Assembly: GCA_964472505.1 (NCBI GenBank)
Contig: CAYYQW010000033.1
Coordinates: 1-39,259, forward strand
Source of the DNA: JAYEIA01 sp964472505
Lineage (GTDB): Bacteria; Bacteroidota; Bacteroidia; Bacteroidales; JAADGE01
Reading direction: 5' to 3'
Length of the DNA: 39,259 bases
Below are positions 14,746 through 22,851 of this stretch, one piece after another. Both the position numbers and the translations under genes were made by a program. The stretch's first letter is position 1. Each line of letters begins with the position of its first letter. The notes beneath the pieces are model-generated. The model was not told where the DNA came from and searched no databases. It was given only the letters and a program-made list of their open reading frames with translations.

Positions 14746-17700
14746 TTAAAAATCAATGTTTACACCAAATATATAAGTTCTTGCTTGCGGATAGGTGAAA
14801 AAGTCCGTGCCCTGACGTATGGTTCCGACTCCGGAGTAGTTTACTTCCGGGTCTAAGCCTGAATATCCGGTAAAAGTCAGCAGGTTTTGGCTTTTGATAT
14901 AAATTCTGAGTTTTGAGATAAAATTAATTTTATCTAAAGCTTTGTTTGAAAAGCTGTATGCCAAGCTGACATCTTTTAATCTTAGATATGAACCGTCTTC
15001 CAAGTAGTGTGATGAAATGGGGAAAAGGTTGTTTTTGCCGTTGTAGCGCGGAATGTATGTTACATCGCCCGGTTCCTGCCAACGATCCTGCACGGTTACA
15101 AGTTGATTGTCGCTGGTACCGAATGCCATGGCTTCGGCATACTGGCGTGTTCCGTTAAATATGTCATTTCCGTATGAATATTGGAAAAAGAAACGCAGTT
15201 CGAAACCGGCATAAGACAGATTATTAATGAAACCGCCTGTGAAAAGCGGATTGGGATCGCCTACCACTTTTCGGTCTTCATCGGTTATTTGACCGTCTTC
15301 TTTTACATCTCTGAAAACCAATTCACCCGTAGTGGGATCAACCCCGAGCGATTCGTGCATATAGAAAACGCCTACCGGCTCACCAACAATGACTGCGTTG
15401 TTTCCTCTGCCTTCTCCTAAGATGGGCTGGTTGTTGTAAAGTGCGGTAATTTCATTTTTGTTGAATGAAATATTAAAGTTTGAGCTCCAAGTAAAATCGC
15501 CTTCGAAATTTACGGTATTGAGCGAGTATTCCATGCCTCGGTTTTCAAGCTCTCCGATGTTAGTTGTGTAGCTTGTAAAGCCGGAGTTCCCCGGAATGGG
15601 TCGGGGCAGAAGCAGATCGCTTGTATTGTTCAAATAGAATTCGGCTGCAAAGCTGATTCGGTTTTCAAAGACGGATAGATTCAAACCGGCATTATAATTT
15701 TCGGAACGCTCCCAGCGCAAATCCGGATTCGGTATTTGGCGCGGAATAAGTCCGGGTTGGTAATAATAGTTATTGCCTGAGCTGTATAAATTTTGATAAC
15801 GGTGGCTTCCGATTTGGTCATTTCCGCTGAGGCCAAAGCTTGCTTTTAGTTTTAAATCGCTAAATATGCTGTTGTTCATGAAGTTTTCTTCGATAACACG
15901 CCAAGCAAGTGAGGCCGAAGGGAAGCTTGCGTATTTGTTGTTTTCTCCAAAATTGGACGAACCGTCGCGCCTGATACTGATTTCCAATAAATATTTATCT
16001 TTTAAGTTATAATTAACTCTTCCGAAAATGGAGTTGATGCGTTCGTCGTATCCTCCTGAGTAGGCATTTTCAATTGTACCGGCTGAATTCAGAAGTTCAA
16101 GATTATCGGAGGGAAAATCAATGCCTCGAATAAAATTGTATCGGTCTCGGATACTTTCTAAACTGTAACCGGCCAGAATGCGTATGCGATTGTCTGTATT
16201 TAAATTCAGTTTGTATCGGACTGTGGATTGCTGAATGATTTTTTGAACGTTTGAGCGCGCATCAATTCCTATGCCGTTACTTGCCGCACCGCGTTTTACG
16301 GTAGTTGGTTCGTAGCGCCGTTCATTCAGGTTATAGAAATCAAAACCGGTCTGATTGGAAAATTCCAAGCGGTCGCTAATGTCATAATTCAGCTCAATAT
16401 TGGAGATATTTCTTATGGTACGTGCTTCGTTGGTAACTTCATTGCCAATGGCTACGGGATTATCCCAGAAGCCTTCTTCCAAGTAGTTGCCGAACTCGTC
16501 TTTTACGGCATATACCGGGGGTTTTGAAATGGCATTGGGCAGCACTCCGTTAATGGTTTGGTCGCCTACAATTCGGTTGTTTATAACGTAGCTTGAGCCA
16601 AAATTGGCTTTTATGTCAAATTTATCGGTAACGGCATGGTCTAAGTTTATTCTTCCGGAATATTTTTCATAGTCCGAGCCCAGAACAATGCCTACTTGAT
16701 TAAAGTAGCCTCCGGAAACATATATTTTAGTTTTTTTATTACCTCCCGAAATTGATATTTTATGATTGTTTATGGGAGCCTGACGGAATACTTCATCTTG
16801 CCAATCAGTATCAATATTAGGGTCTAACGATCCCACAAAGCCGGGGTCAAAAGTGCTTACATATTCTTTCCATTGTTCGGCATTGAGTAAATCCAAACGC
16901 TTCCATTCTTCTTGTATGCCGGTATATCCGGAATAATTTACCGTGGTTTTTCCGGCTGCTCCGGATTTTGTTGTGATAAGCACCACTCCGTTGGCCGCAC
17001 GAGCGCCATATATGGTCGCAGCTGCATCTTTAAGTATGGTTATGGATTCAATGTCAGCCGGGTTTATATCCATGCCGGCATCTATTCCTTGTCCTTCAAA
17101 GCTAATTTGCCCGTAATTCCCGGTAGTCATCGGAACACCGTCTATTACGTATAAAGGTTGCGTGCCGGAAAAAATGGAGCCGGTACCCCGAATTTTAATT
17201 GAGGAAGCCGCACCGGGTGTTCCCGAGTTTTGTACAACCTGCACGCCGGCAGCTTTCCCTTGCAAGGCGCCTTCTATGCCTGTCGAGACCGATTCGGATA
17301 TTTCATCACCGCTGACATCCGAAACGGAACCGGTTATGAGTTTTTTACTTTGCGTACCGTAACCAATTACCACGACTTCTTCAATGTCGGTTAAATCGGG
17401 TTGCATGTTAATTTCAACATTACTTTTCCCTGCTGTGCTTATTTCTGTCGTTTCATAGCCGATGTATGAAAATACCAATGTTTGATTCGGCTCCTGCAGT
17501 TTAAGTTTGAATTTTCCGTTTAAATCGGTCATGGTACCTTGCGTTGTGCCTTTTATGGTAACATTTACACCGGGAAAGCCGCCGCCGGTTTCATCGTACA
17601 CTTGCCCGGTAACGGTAATGGTATCTTTGGGTTGTTTGGTCTGTATATCCTTAGGATGTTTTTTCTTTGATAATATCACCTGTTTTCCCATTACTTCATA

Positions 17701-18027
17701 ATCAATGTCTTTATCTGCAAGTAATACATTTAGAATTTCAAATATGGTTTGTCGTTCTGCTTGGATGCTTACTTTTTGACCGGCATTAATTTGCGCATCG
17801 TTGTACATGAAGTAAAATTCACTCTGTTTTTCAATGCTTTTCAGAGCTTTTTTAAGGCTCACATTTTTCAAATCAATGCTTAATCGAGTGTTTTGCGCAT
17901 AATTGTTGGCACTTAAAGCGCCTACAAAAAACGAAAACAAGATCAGCATCAGCGAACGCATAAAAAACGTTTTGCCGCTTTGCTTTTTCCTGTTGGAATT
18001 CAGCTTAAACTTTGGTATTTTTTTCAT
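14746..18027 (-). CDS. SusC/RagA-family TonB-dependent transporter with STN signalling domain
   Basis: About 1093 residues from the ATG at 18027; an upstream ATG at 18057 only adds a non-signal extension. A signal peptide at about 20-45 ends SANNYAQ. An STN domain follows (about 46-115: LSIDLKNVSLKKALKSIEKQ), then a carboxypeptidase-regulatory-like domain (about 135-220), the plug (EEVVVIGYGTQSKKLITGSV onward, with GVVLITTKSGAAGKTTVNYSG), and the 22-strand barrel ending in FGVNIDF. STN domains contact FecR-type anti-sigma factors, and such a gene (18085-19080) is directly upstream. With SusD it would import peptide or oligomer substrate; adjacent cyanophycinase and isoaspartyl dipeptidase suggest beta-Asp-Arg material. 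Confidence 0.95.
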   Translation of the reverse strand: MKKIPKFKLNSNRKKQSGKTFFMRSLMLILFSFFVGALSANNYAQNTRLSIDLKNVSLKKALKSIEKQSEFYFMYNDAQINAGQKVSIQAERQTIFEILNVLLADKDIDYEVMGKQVILSKKKHPKDIQTKQPKDTITVTGQVYDETGGGFPGVNVTIKGTTQGTMTDLNGKFKLKLQEPNQTLVFSYIGYETTEISTAGKSNVEINMQPDLTDIEEVVVIGYGTQSKKLITGSVSDVSGDEISESVSTGIEGALQGKAAGVQVVQNSGTPGAASSIKIRGTGSIFSGTQPLYVIDGVPMTTGNYGQISFEGQGIDAGMDINPADIESITILKDAAATIYGARAANGVVLITTKSGAAGKTTVNYSGYTGIQEEWKRLDLLNAEQWKEYVSTFDPGFVGSLDPNIDTDWQDEVFRQAPINNHKISISGGNKKTKIYVSGGYFNQVGIVLGSDYEKYSGRINLDHAVTDKFDIKANFGSSYVINNRIVGDQTINGVLPNAISKPPVYAVKDEFGNYLEEGFWDNPVAIGNEVTNEARTIRNISNIELNYDISDRLEFSNQTGFDFYNLNERRYEPTTVKRGAASNGIGIDARSNVQKIIQQSTVRYKLNLNTDNRIRILAGYSLESIRDRYNFIRGIDFPSDNLELLNSAGTIENAYSGGYDERINSIFGRVNYNLKDKYLLEISIRRDGSSNFGENNKYASFPSASLAWRVIEENFMNNSIFSDLKLKASFGLSGNDQIGSHRYQNLYSSGNNYYYQPGLIPRQIPNPDLRWERSENYNAGLNLSVFENRISFAAEFYLNNTSDLLLPRPIPGNSGFTSYTTNIGELENRGMEYSLNTVNFEGDFTWSSNFNISFNKNEITALYNNQPILGEGRGNNAVIVGEPVGVFYMHESLGVDPTTGELVFRDVKEDGQITDEDRKVVGDPNPLFTGGFINNLSYAGFELRFFFQYSYGNDIFNGTRQYAEAMAFGTSDNQLVTVQDRWQEPGDVTYIPRYNGKNNLFPISSHYLEDGSYLRLKDVSLAYSFSNKALDKINFISKLRIYIKSQNLLTFTGYSGLDPEVNYSGVGTIRQGTDFFTYPQARTYIFGVNIDF

Positions 18028-18084
18028 AAGTGCAATTTTTATTAATATTAAAATCAATTATATCTTCCTGTAAAAGGCTGTTTT

Positions 18085-19080
18085 TTATCGGATTCTTGCT
18101 TTTTCGCGAATCAGGATATGTTTTCCGGTCGCCTTAAAGACAATGGGCGTTGTTTTTTCAATCATCTTCAGAATCTGCTCAAAACTTTCATTGGTTATGG
18201 TCATGGTCAGGCGGTGTTTTTCAAGTAAGTCGTCTTCGGCACGGAATTCTTTATCATATTTTCGTTCCAGTATCGGAATGATTTTGCTCAACGGGCTGTC
18301 ATCAAAAATTAACTTACCGTGTATCCACGAGGTATATAGTTGAGTATTGACTTTATCGCTCACAAAGGTTTTCTCTTGTTTGTAAAAATCTGCTTTATGG
18401 CCGGGCATAAGAATAATGTGGCGGGCTTTTTGGGTTAGGCTGTTGGTATGTGAGAGTTTTACACTTCCGGAGTTTAGTGTAGTTTCAACGGTTTCGTTCT
18501 CGGGATATGCCGAAAGATTAAATTCCGTCCCTAATACGCTGATTTTTATATCAGAAGTTTTTACCGTAAAGGGTTTTTCTGCATTTTTTTTTATTATAAA
18601 ATAGGCCTCACCCGTAAGTTCTGCTGAACGCTTGTCGGAATTATATGTTTCGGGAAAACGCAATGTGCTGCCTGAATTCAAATACACTTGTGAGCCGTCG
18701 GGCAGGAAAAAGTTGATTACTTGGCCTTTGGGGGCATGTTTTCCCGTTATTTTCGGGACGGTGTAACCGTTGATGTCAAAGAATAATACATAACTAAAAA
18801 CCCCGCCGGCAAGCAGAAGCAAAATAATGGCTGCCGCGTATTTGTCGATGAAGACTGCGAGGGGATTTATGTAAAACCGCTTTTTATTGCTTTGAATTTT
18901 TTTGTAAAGCGCTTCCGATTCCGGTTTTTCAGAGCTCAGTGCTTCTTTTTCAGCATTTTCCCAATGCTCACGCAGCATTTGATTTGATTCGGAGCTTCTG
19001 AAAAGCTGTCTTTTTTCTTTATAGTCGGCTGCTCCAAAGAAGATTTTGGCCGTTATTCTTATTTTGTCTATTAGTTTCAA
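18085..19080 (-). CDS. FecR-family anti-sigma factor
   Basis: 331 residues. A cytoplasmic N-terminal segment of about 80 residues would bind the sigma factor. One membrane helix spans about 82-104 (AAAIILLLLAGGVFSYVLFF). The periplasmic FecR domain (about 118-220) shows GQVINFFLPDGSQVYLNSGSTLRFP, ELTGEAYFIIKK and FTVKTSDIKISVLGTEFNLSAYP, and the C-terminal DUF4974-like domain (about 258-325) receives the STN signal from SusC. The start is TTG at 19080; no in-frame ATG is found just upstream and the next internal Met would remove the N-terminal segment. It precedes the susC-like gene by 57 bases. Its sigma factor is probably the one at 10547-11143. Confidence 0.93.
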   Translation of the reverse strand: MKLIDKIRITAKIFFGAADYKEKRQLFRSSESNQMLREHWENAEKEALSSEKPESEALYKKIQSNKKRFYINPLAVFIDKYAAAIILLLLAGGVFSYVLFFDINGYTVPKITGKHAPKGQVINFFLPDGSQVYLNSGSTLRFPETYNSDKRSAELTGEAYFIIKKNAEKPFTVKTSDIKISVLGTEFNLSAYPENETVETTLNSGSVKLSHTNSLTQKARHIILMPGHKADFYKQEKTFVSDKVNTQLYTSWIHGKLIFDDSPLSKIIPILERKYDKEFRAEDDLLEKHRLTMTITNESFEQILKMIEKTTPIVFKATGKHILIREKARIR

Positions 19081-19123
19081 ACTGTTTTTATTTGGGTTTA
19101 TTATGGTTACATTTAATTGAGGG

Positions 19124-19140
19124 ATATCCCTTAATGATTT
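19124..19140 (-). promoter_or_regulatory. Shared 17-base motif upstream of the FecR/SusCD genes
   Basis: The plus strand reads ATATCCCTTAATGATTT, 16 of 17 matching 10426-10442. Here it partly overlaps a perfect 12-base palindrome (AGGGATATCCCT, 19120-19131). It lies 44-60 bases before the FecR TTG start and also in the divergent intergenic region with the S9-like hydrolase gene. No TAnnTTTG promoter was seen on either side. Confidence 0.5.
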
Positions 19141-19258
19141 TTTCTTTTTTTTTATAAAAAGCGAAAAAAACCATAGTTTTACCCAAAGAAGTTGATATTT
19201 TTTTAAGAAAAATTAAAAGAACACAAACTAAAGAAACGAAAATTAAATTTTAAAAACT

Positions 19259-20338
19259 ATGAGACATTTGTTTGTATTTATGCTTATTTCCGCTCTGTCG
19301 GTGAGTTCGCTTTTTGCTCAAGTACCAAATTCCGAACTAAAGAAAGAGTTGGAAGAACTAAAGGAAGATAATTTGAATTTGCGGCATCGTTTGGATGTCG
19401 TTTATAAAAAAATAGATGACATTACTTGGCACAATCGGGTAGGCGATGTAGCTTATATTGATAAAGTATATATGTACGGCCCGCCATTGCGTAAGGAAAA
19501 AAATCCTACAGCTCAGGGTGCCGGCAATCCGGTTAAGTTTTGGTCATATATCTTTATACCCAAAAGTGTTGATGCTTCCAAAAAGTATCCGCTGTTGGTA
19601 TTTCCGCACGGCGGGGTTCACGGTGATTTCAATACCTATTATACACACATTATTCGCGAAATGATGGCGCAAGGTTATATTGTGGTGGCTCCCGAATACC
19701 GAGGCAGTACAGGCTACGGAAGAAGCCATTACGAAAAAATAGATTACGGCGGATTGGAAACTGAAGATGTGCATTATGCCCGACAGTATATGATTGATAA
19801 TTACGATATTGTGAATAAAAATAGTATCGGAGCCATTGGTTGGAGTCACGGCGGACTGATTTCTTTAATGAATATTTTTAATTATCCGAAAGATTATAAA
19901 GTTTGCTATGCCGGTGTTCCGGTAAGCGATTTGATTGCCCGTATGGGATATAAAACCCAAGGCTACAGAGATTTGTACTCGGTTGATTATCATATTGGGA
20001 AAACGGCTTATGAGGATGTGGAAGAATATCGCCGTCGTTCGCCGGCTTGGAATGCCCACAAATTACAAACCCCTTTATTGATTCACACCAACACCAATGA
20101 TGCCGATGTAAATGTATTTGAAGTGGAGCATCTCATAAAATCGCTTAAAGCCGAAGGGAAAAAGTTTGAGTATGAAATCTACCAAGATGTACCCGGCGGT
20201 CATTCATTCGACCGAATGGATACTCAAGAGGCCAAAGAGATACGATTGAAAATTTATAAGTTTTTAAATGGTTACTTATATCCGCCTTCGCCTTTCAGAA
20301 ATTTGAAAGACTTACAAAAAGCGGCTTACCGGTTTTAA
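19259..20338 (+). CDS. Secreted alpha/beta hydrolase, prolyl-oligopeptidase (S9)-like
   Basis: 359 residues. A signal peptide ends SLFAQ at about residue 21. A short coiled-coil segment (KKELEELKEDNLNLRHRLDVVYKKIDD) is unusual for the family and may help oligomerisation. The catalytic domain has FPHGGVHGDF (oxyanion loop, 115-124), APEYRGSTGYG, the nucleophile elbow GWSHGG with Ser196, an Asp in HTNTNDADV (Asp281 or 283) and His315 in PGGHSFDR. The beta-propeller of large S9 peptidases is missing. The gene is divergent from the FecR/SusCD genes across 178 bases. It may be a peptidase or esterase of the same locus; substrate unknown. A terminator follows. Confidence 0.85.
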   Translation: MRHLFVFMLISALSVSSLFAQVPNSELKKELEELKEDNLNLRHRLDVVYKKIDDITWHNRVGDVAYIDKVYMYGPPLRKEKNPTAQGAGNPVKFWSYIFIPKSVDASKKYPLLVFPHGGVHGDFNTYYTHIIREMMAQGYIVVAPEYRGSTGYGRSHYEKIDYGGLETEDVHYARQYMIDNYDIVNKNSIGAIGWSHGGLISLMNIFNYPKDYKVCYAGVPVSDLIARMGYKTQGYRDLYSVDYHIGKTAYEDVEEYRRRSPAWNAHKLQTPLLIHTNTNDADVNVFEVEHLIKSLKAEGKKFEYEIYQDVPGGHSFDRMDTQEAKEIRLKIYKFLNGYLYPPSPFRNLKDLQKAAYRF

Positions 20339-20363
20339 TTTTACAGCTTAATGAAAATTGCAA

Positions 20364-20398
20364 AAGCCCGTCGGAATTGCAAAAAAAACGACGGGCTT
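20364..20398. terminator. Terminator between convergent genes
   Basis: AAGCCCGTCG and CGACGGGCTT form a perfect 10-base-pair stem with a 15-base A-rich loop. It lies between the stop of the S9-like gene and the end of the convergent carbonic anhydrase gene. The flanks are T-rich on the right and A-containing on the left, so it may serve both. Confidence 0.75.
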
Positions 20399-20414
20399 CT
20401 TCAATTAGTTTTTT

Positions 20415-21050
20415 CTAATAAAAATCGGGTATCAAACCCTCTTTTTTCCATTGCTCTGTGGGCAGGCTAAGTTCTTTGATACGTCCGCTGTAGATATCAA
20501 AGATCCATGCATGAACGCGCGGATATTCCTTTCTGCTGAATGCGCGTGCCATTACCGGGGTTTTAAAAATATTTTTGGCTTGTTCTTTTACGTTTATTTC
20601 CGAAAGCTTATCTAAAACATCTTGTTTTTCGGGAATTTTTTCCAATTCCTGCTTATTTTTATTATACAGGTCTTTTATCGGAGCGATCCAATTTTCAATA
20701 AGGCCGTGGTCAATACCGTCAACAGCAGCCGCCACACCGCCGCAACGATAATGCCCGGTGATGATTATGTGTTTGATTTTTAGGTGGATAACCGAGAATT
20801 CCAATACCGACAAAAAATTCATATCGCGTAAGCTAACTTGATTGGCAATGTTGCGGTGAATGAATATTTCGCCCGGTTCGGCTTTAAGCATTGAGCTGAG
20901 CGGAACGCGGCTGTCTGAGCAGCCAATCATTAAATATTTTGGGCTTTGGCCTTGAGCCAATTTTTTAAAATAGTCGGCATCAAGCTCCAGCTTTTGCTTT
21001 ATCCATTCTTCATTGTTTCTTAAAAGTTCATCGTAATTTAATTTTCCCAT
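20415..21050 (-). CDS. can: Beta-class carbonic anhydrase
   Basis: 211 residues, usual length. It interconverts CO2 and bicarbonate in the cytoplasm. The zinc ligands and catalytic dyad are visible: Cys44, Asp46 and Arg48 in IGCSDSRVP, and His100 and Cys103 in TGHYRCGG. The segment FIHRNIANQV and the C-terminal VHAWIFDIYSGRIKEL are typical of the family. There is no signal peptide. It stands alone, 65 bases after the MFS transporter gene on the same strand, with a terminator behind. Confidence 0.96.
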   Translation of the reverse strand: MGKLNYDELLRNNEEWIKQKLELDADYFKKLAQGQSPKYLMIGCSDSRVPLSSMLKAEPGEIFIHRNIANQVSLRDMNFLSVLEFSVIHLKIKHIIITGHYRCGGVAAAVDGIDHGLIENWIAPIKDLYNKNKQELEKIPEKQDVLDKLSEINVKEQAKNIFKTPVMARAFSRKEYPRVHAWIFDIYSGRIKELSLPTEQWKKEGLIPDFY

Positions 21051-21115
21051 ATTATATGTTTAAAATATATTTTAAATTTGTTGTTAAAAATAATGATTCT
21101 TTTTTAAAACAGTAA

Positions 21116-22348
21116 TTACTCCTCTTTCGATTGTGTTTCAATTTTCGGTGGATTTTTGGCGATAAGCTTTGGCAGTCTGAAGCTCATAATAATAATTAAA
21201 CCGGTGAGTGCCGTAAGAATGATAAGTGCTGTTTGTACGGGACGATTATTATCTAAAAAAAAGCCCATAAACGGCGGGCTTAAGGCCGTGCTGAGCACTA
21301 AGAGTGTGGTAAAGTAGCTGCGTATTTTTCCCAAAACTTTTTGTCCGTAAACTTCGGCCTGAACGGCTGTAGAAACCGTAGTTCCTATGCCCGATGATAT
21401 ACCCAGCAGAGCATAAAAAAGCGGAAATACCCATTTCGTATCAATGAAGCTGTATGCTGCCAAACCTATGAATGCCGGAATAAGGTATATTGGGAATAAA
21501 AATTTGCCGCTGAATCGATCCGTTAATTCGCCCGAAAGGAGCATTCCGGCGGCATTGAAAACGGCAAAAAAAGTAAAGGAAAAAGTAACCCATTCTTTAC
21601 TATATCCGGCAGTTTCACCCAAGGCATATTGGTATAGAAAAATGGCCGTACAAACAAAAGGAATAAGAAAAAAGTTAAAAGCTATCAGGCGAAAAACCGG
21701 CCTTTTCAAATGACGCAAGCCTTCTTTTGCGAGTTCTATCGGCGATTTTATATTTACTCCTTGCGGCAGGCTGACTTTGTTGATGGCCTGCAATGAGGGA
21801 AAAAGGATTGCCGATGCAAAAATAACAAGTATCAGCAGACTTGTGCGCCAGTCGTAAGTAACAATCAGGAATGTAATTATGCCGGGAAGTAATATTTGGC
21901 TTGCGGGCATTCCCAGTGCTGTTATACTTAAGGCTTTTCCGCGGTCGCTGCCGTAGGCTTTGGCAATGCCGGCTGCCGAGCTGTGCGTCATCATGCCTTG
22001 CCCCAGCCAGCGCACCAAAAGCAGACTTGCAACTAAAAAAAGCAAGCTATTAACTTGTGAAAGTGCCGCTACCGAAATCATTAGTGCAATGAATACAATA
22101 AGTCCGTAGCGCTTTAAAGGCATTTTATCAATATATCCGCCAAAAAAGCTCAGTAAAAAAGCTGAAGCAATGGTTAAACCCGAATAAATGACTCCAAAAG
22201 CGGCATTAGAAATGTCCACACTTTTGAGCCAGTATGGCACATATAGTGAGATTAAAAAAGTTTGTCCGAAAGCTGAAAAGAAATTAAACTGAAAACCAAA
22301 ATTCAGCATTCGCTTGTTTTTTCTCAGAAAACTCAACCAATTGCTCAT
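21116..22348 (-). CDS. MFS transporter, substrate unknown
   Basis: 410 residues with about 12 hydrophobic segments in two halves separated by a charged loop (about 195-215). The loop after helix 2 has a weak MFS motif (GGYIDKMPLKRYG, in place of the usual GxLaDrxGrkr). The second half has a matching GELTDRFSGKF. No substrate-specific signature is recognised. It begins two bases after the stop of the DksA/TraR-type gene, so the pair is an operon, but I see no reason linking their functions. It could be a drug or sugar exporter. Confidence 0.85.
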   Translation of the reverse strand: MSNWLSFLRKNKRMLNFGFQFNFFSAFGQTFLISLYVPYWLKSVDISNAAFGVIYSGLTIASAFLLSFFGGYIDKMPLKRYGLIVFIALMISVAALSQVNSLLFLVASLLLVRWLGQGMMTHSSAAGIAKAYGSDRGKALSITALGMPASQILLPGIITFLIVTYDWRTSLLILVIFASAILFPSLQAINKVSLPQGVNIKSPIELAKEGLRHLKRPVFRLIAFNFFLIPFVCTAIFLYQYALGETAGYSKEWVTFSFTFFAVFNAAGMLLSGELTDRFSGKFLFPIYLIPAFIGLAAYSFIDTKWVFPLFYALLGISSGIGTTVSTAVQAEVYGQKVLGKIRSYFTTLLVLSTALSPPFMGFFLDNNRPVQTALIILTALTGLIIIMSFRLPKLIAKNPPKIETQSKEE

Positions 22349-22350
22349 TT

Positions 22351-22692
22351 CTAATTGTATTTATTTACGCATTCGGTGCATTGGCGTATTTCGGGGCGCA
22401 GTTTAAGCCTTTCAAAGTCAATAAATTGCTTACATACGGTGCATCGCCCAAAGTCATCCTGATGAATATTGCGAGCAGCTCGTGTGAGCAGTTGCAAGCG
22501 GTTTTCAATATTCCGCACTCCGGCTTCTGTTACACTTCTGTTGTTTATGGCATCCATGCGCGAAACTCTTCCGATGGCGTCATCCGGGGCAATGGGTTTG
22601 GTGAATTCTTTGAGTTCTTTCAGCCTTTTTTTTAGTTTCTCGGTTTCTTGTTTAATGACTTCTTCCAATATTTCTTTTTGCTCTTTTGTCAT
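22351..22692 (-). CDS. DksA/TraR-type zinc-finger protein
   Basis: 113 residues. Helical N-terminal coiled coil (about 1-75, very rich in Glu and Lys) followed by a C-terminal zinc finger with CTVCKQFIDFERLKLRPEIRQC and a further ECVNK cysteine, giving a C4 site. The coiled coil reaches into the secondary channel of RNA polymerase in DksA, where acidic tip residues matter; here the tip may be the TKPIAPDDAIGR segment, which contains the DD pair. It may modulate transcription with ppGpp. It is co-transcribed with an MFS transporter gene two bases downstream. Confidence 0.88.
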   Translation of the reverse strand: MTKEQKEILEEVIKQETEKLKKRLKELKEFTKPIAPDDAIGRVSRMDAINNRSVTEAGVRNIENRLQLLTRAARNIHQDDFGRCTVCKQFIDFERLKLRPEIRQCTECVNKYN

Positions 22693-22762
22693 AATTATAG
22701 CTTTATGATTGTGGAATTCCGAACAGTCGGATTATTCCGAAAAGGCAAAATTAATAAAAAAA

Positions 22763-22802
22763 CGGCAACTTTAAATTTGCAGCCTGCAAAATAAAGTTGC
22801 CG
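22763..22802 (-). terminator. Strong intrinsic terminator after the TonB receptor gene
   Basis: CGGCAACTTTA and TAAAGTTGCCG form an 11-base-pair stem with a nested TTTGCAG/CTGCAAA stem inside. Runs of A and U flank both sides, so it would terminate minus-strand transcription from the receptor gene. Confidence 0.88.
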
Positions 22803-22851
22803 AAAAAAAAACTGATATGAAAAGGGTTCTGTCTGCTTAGAGATTTGTATT

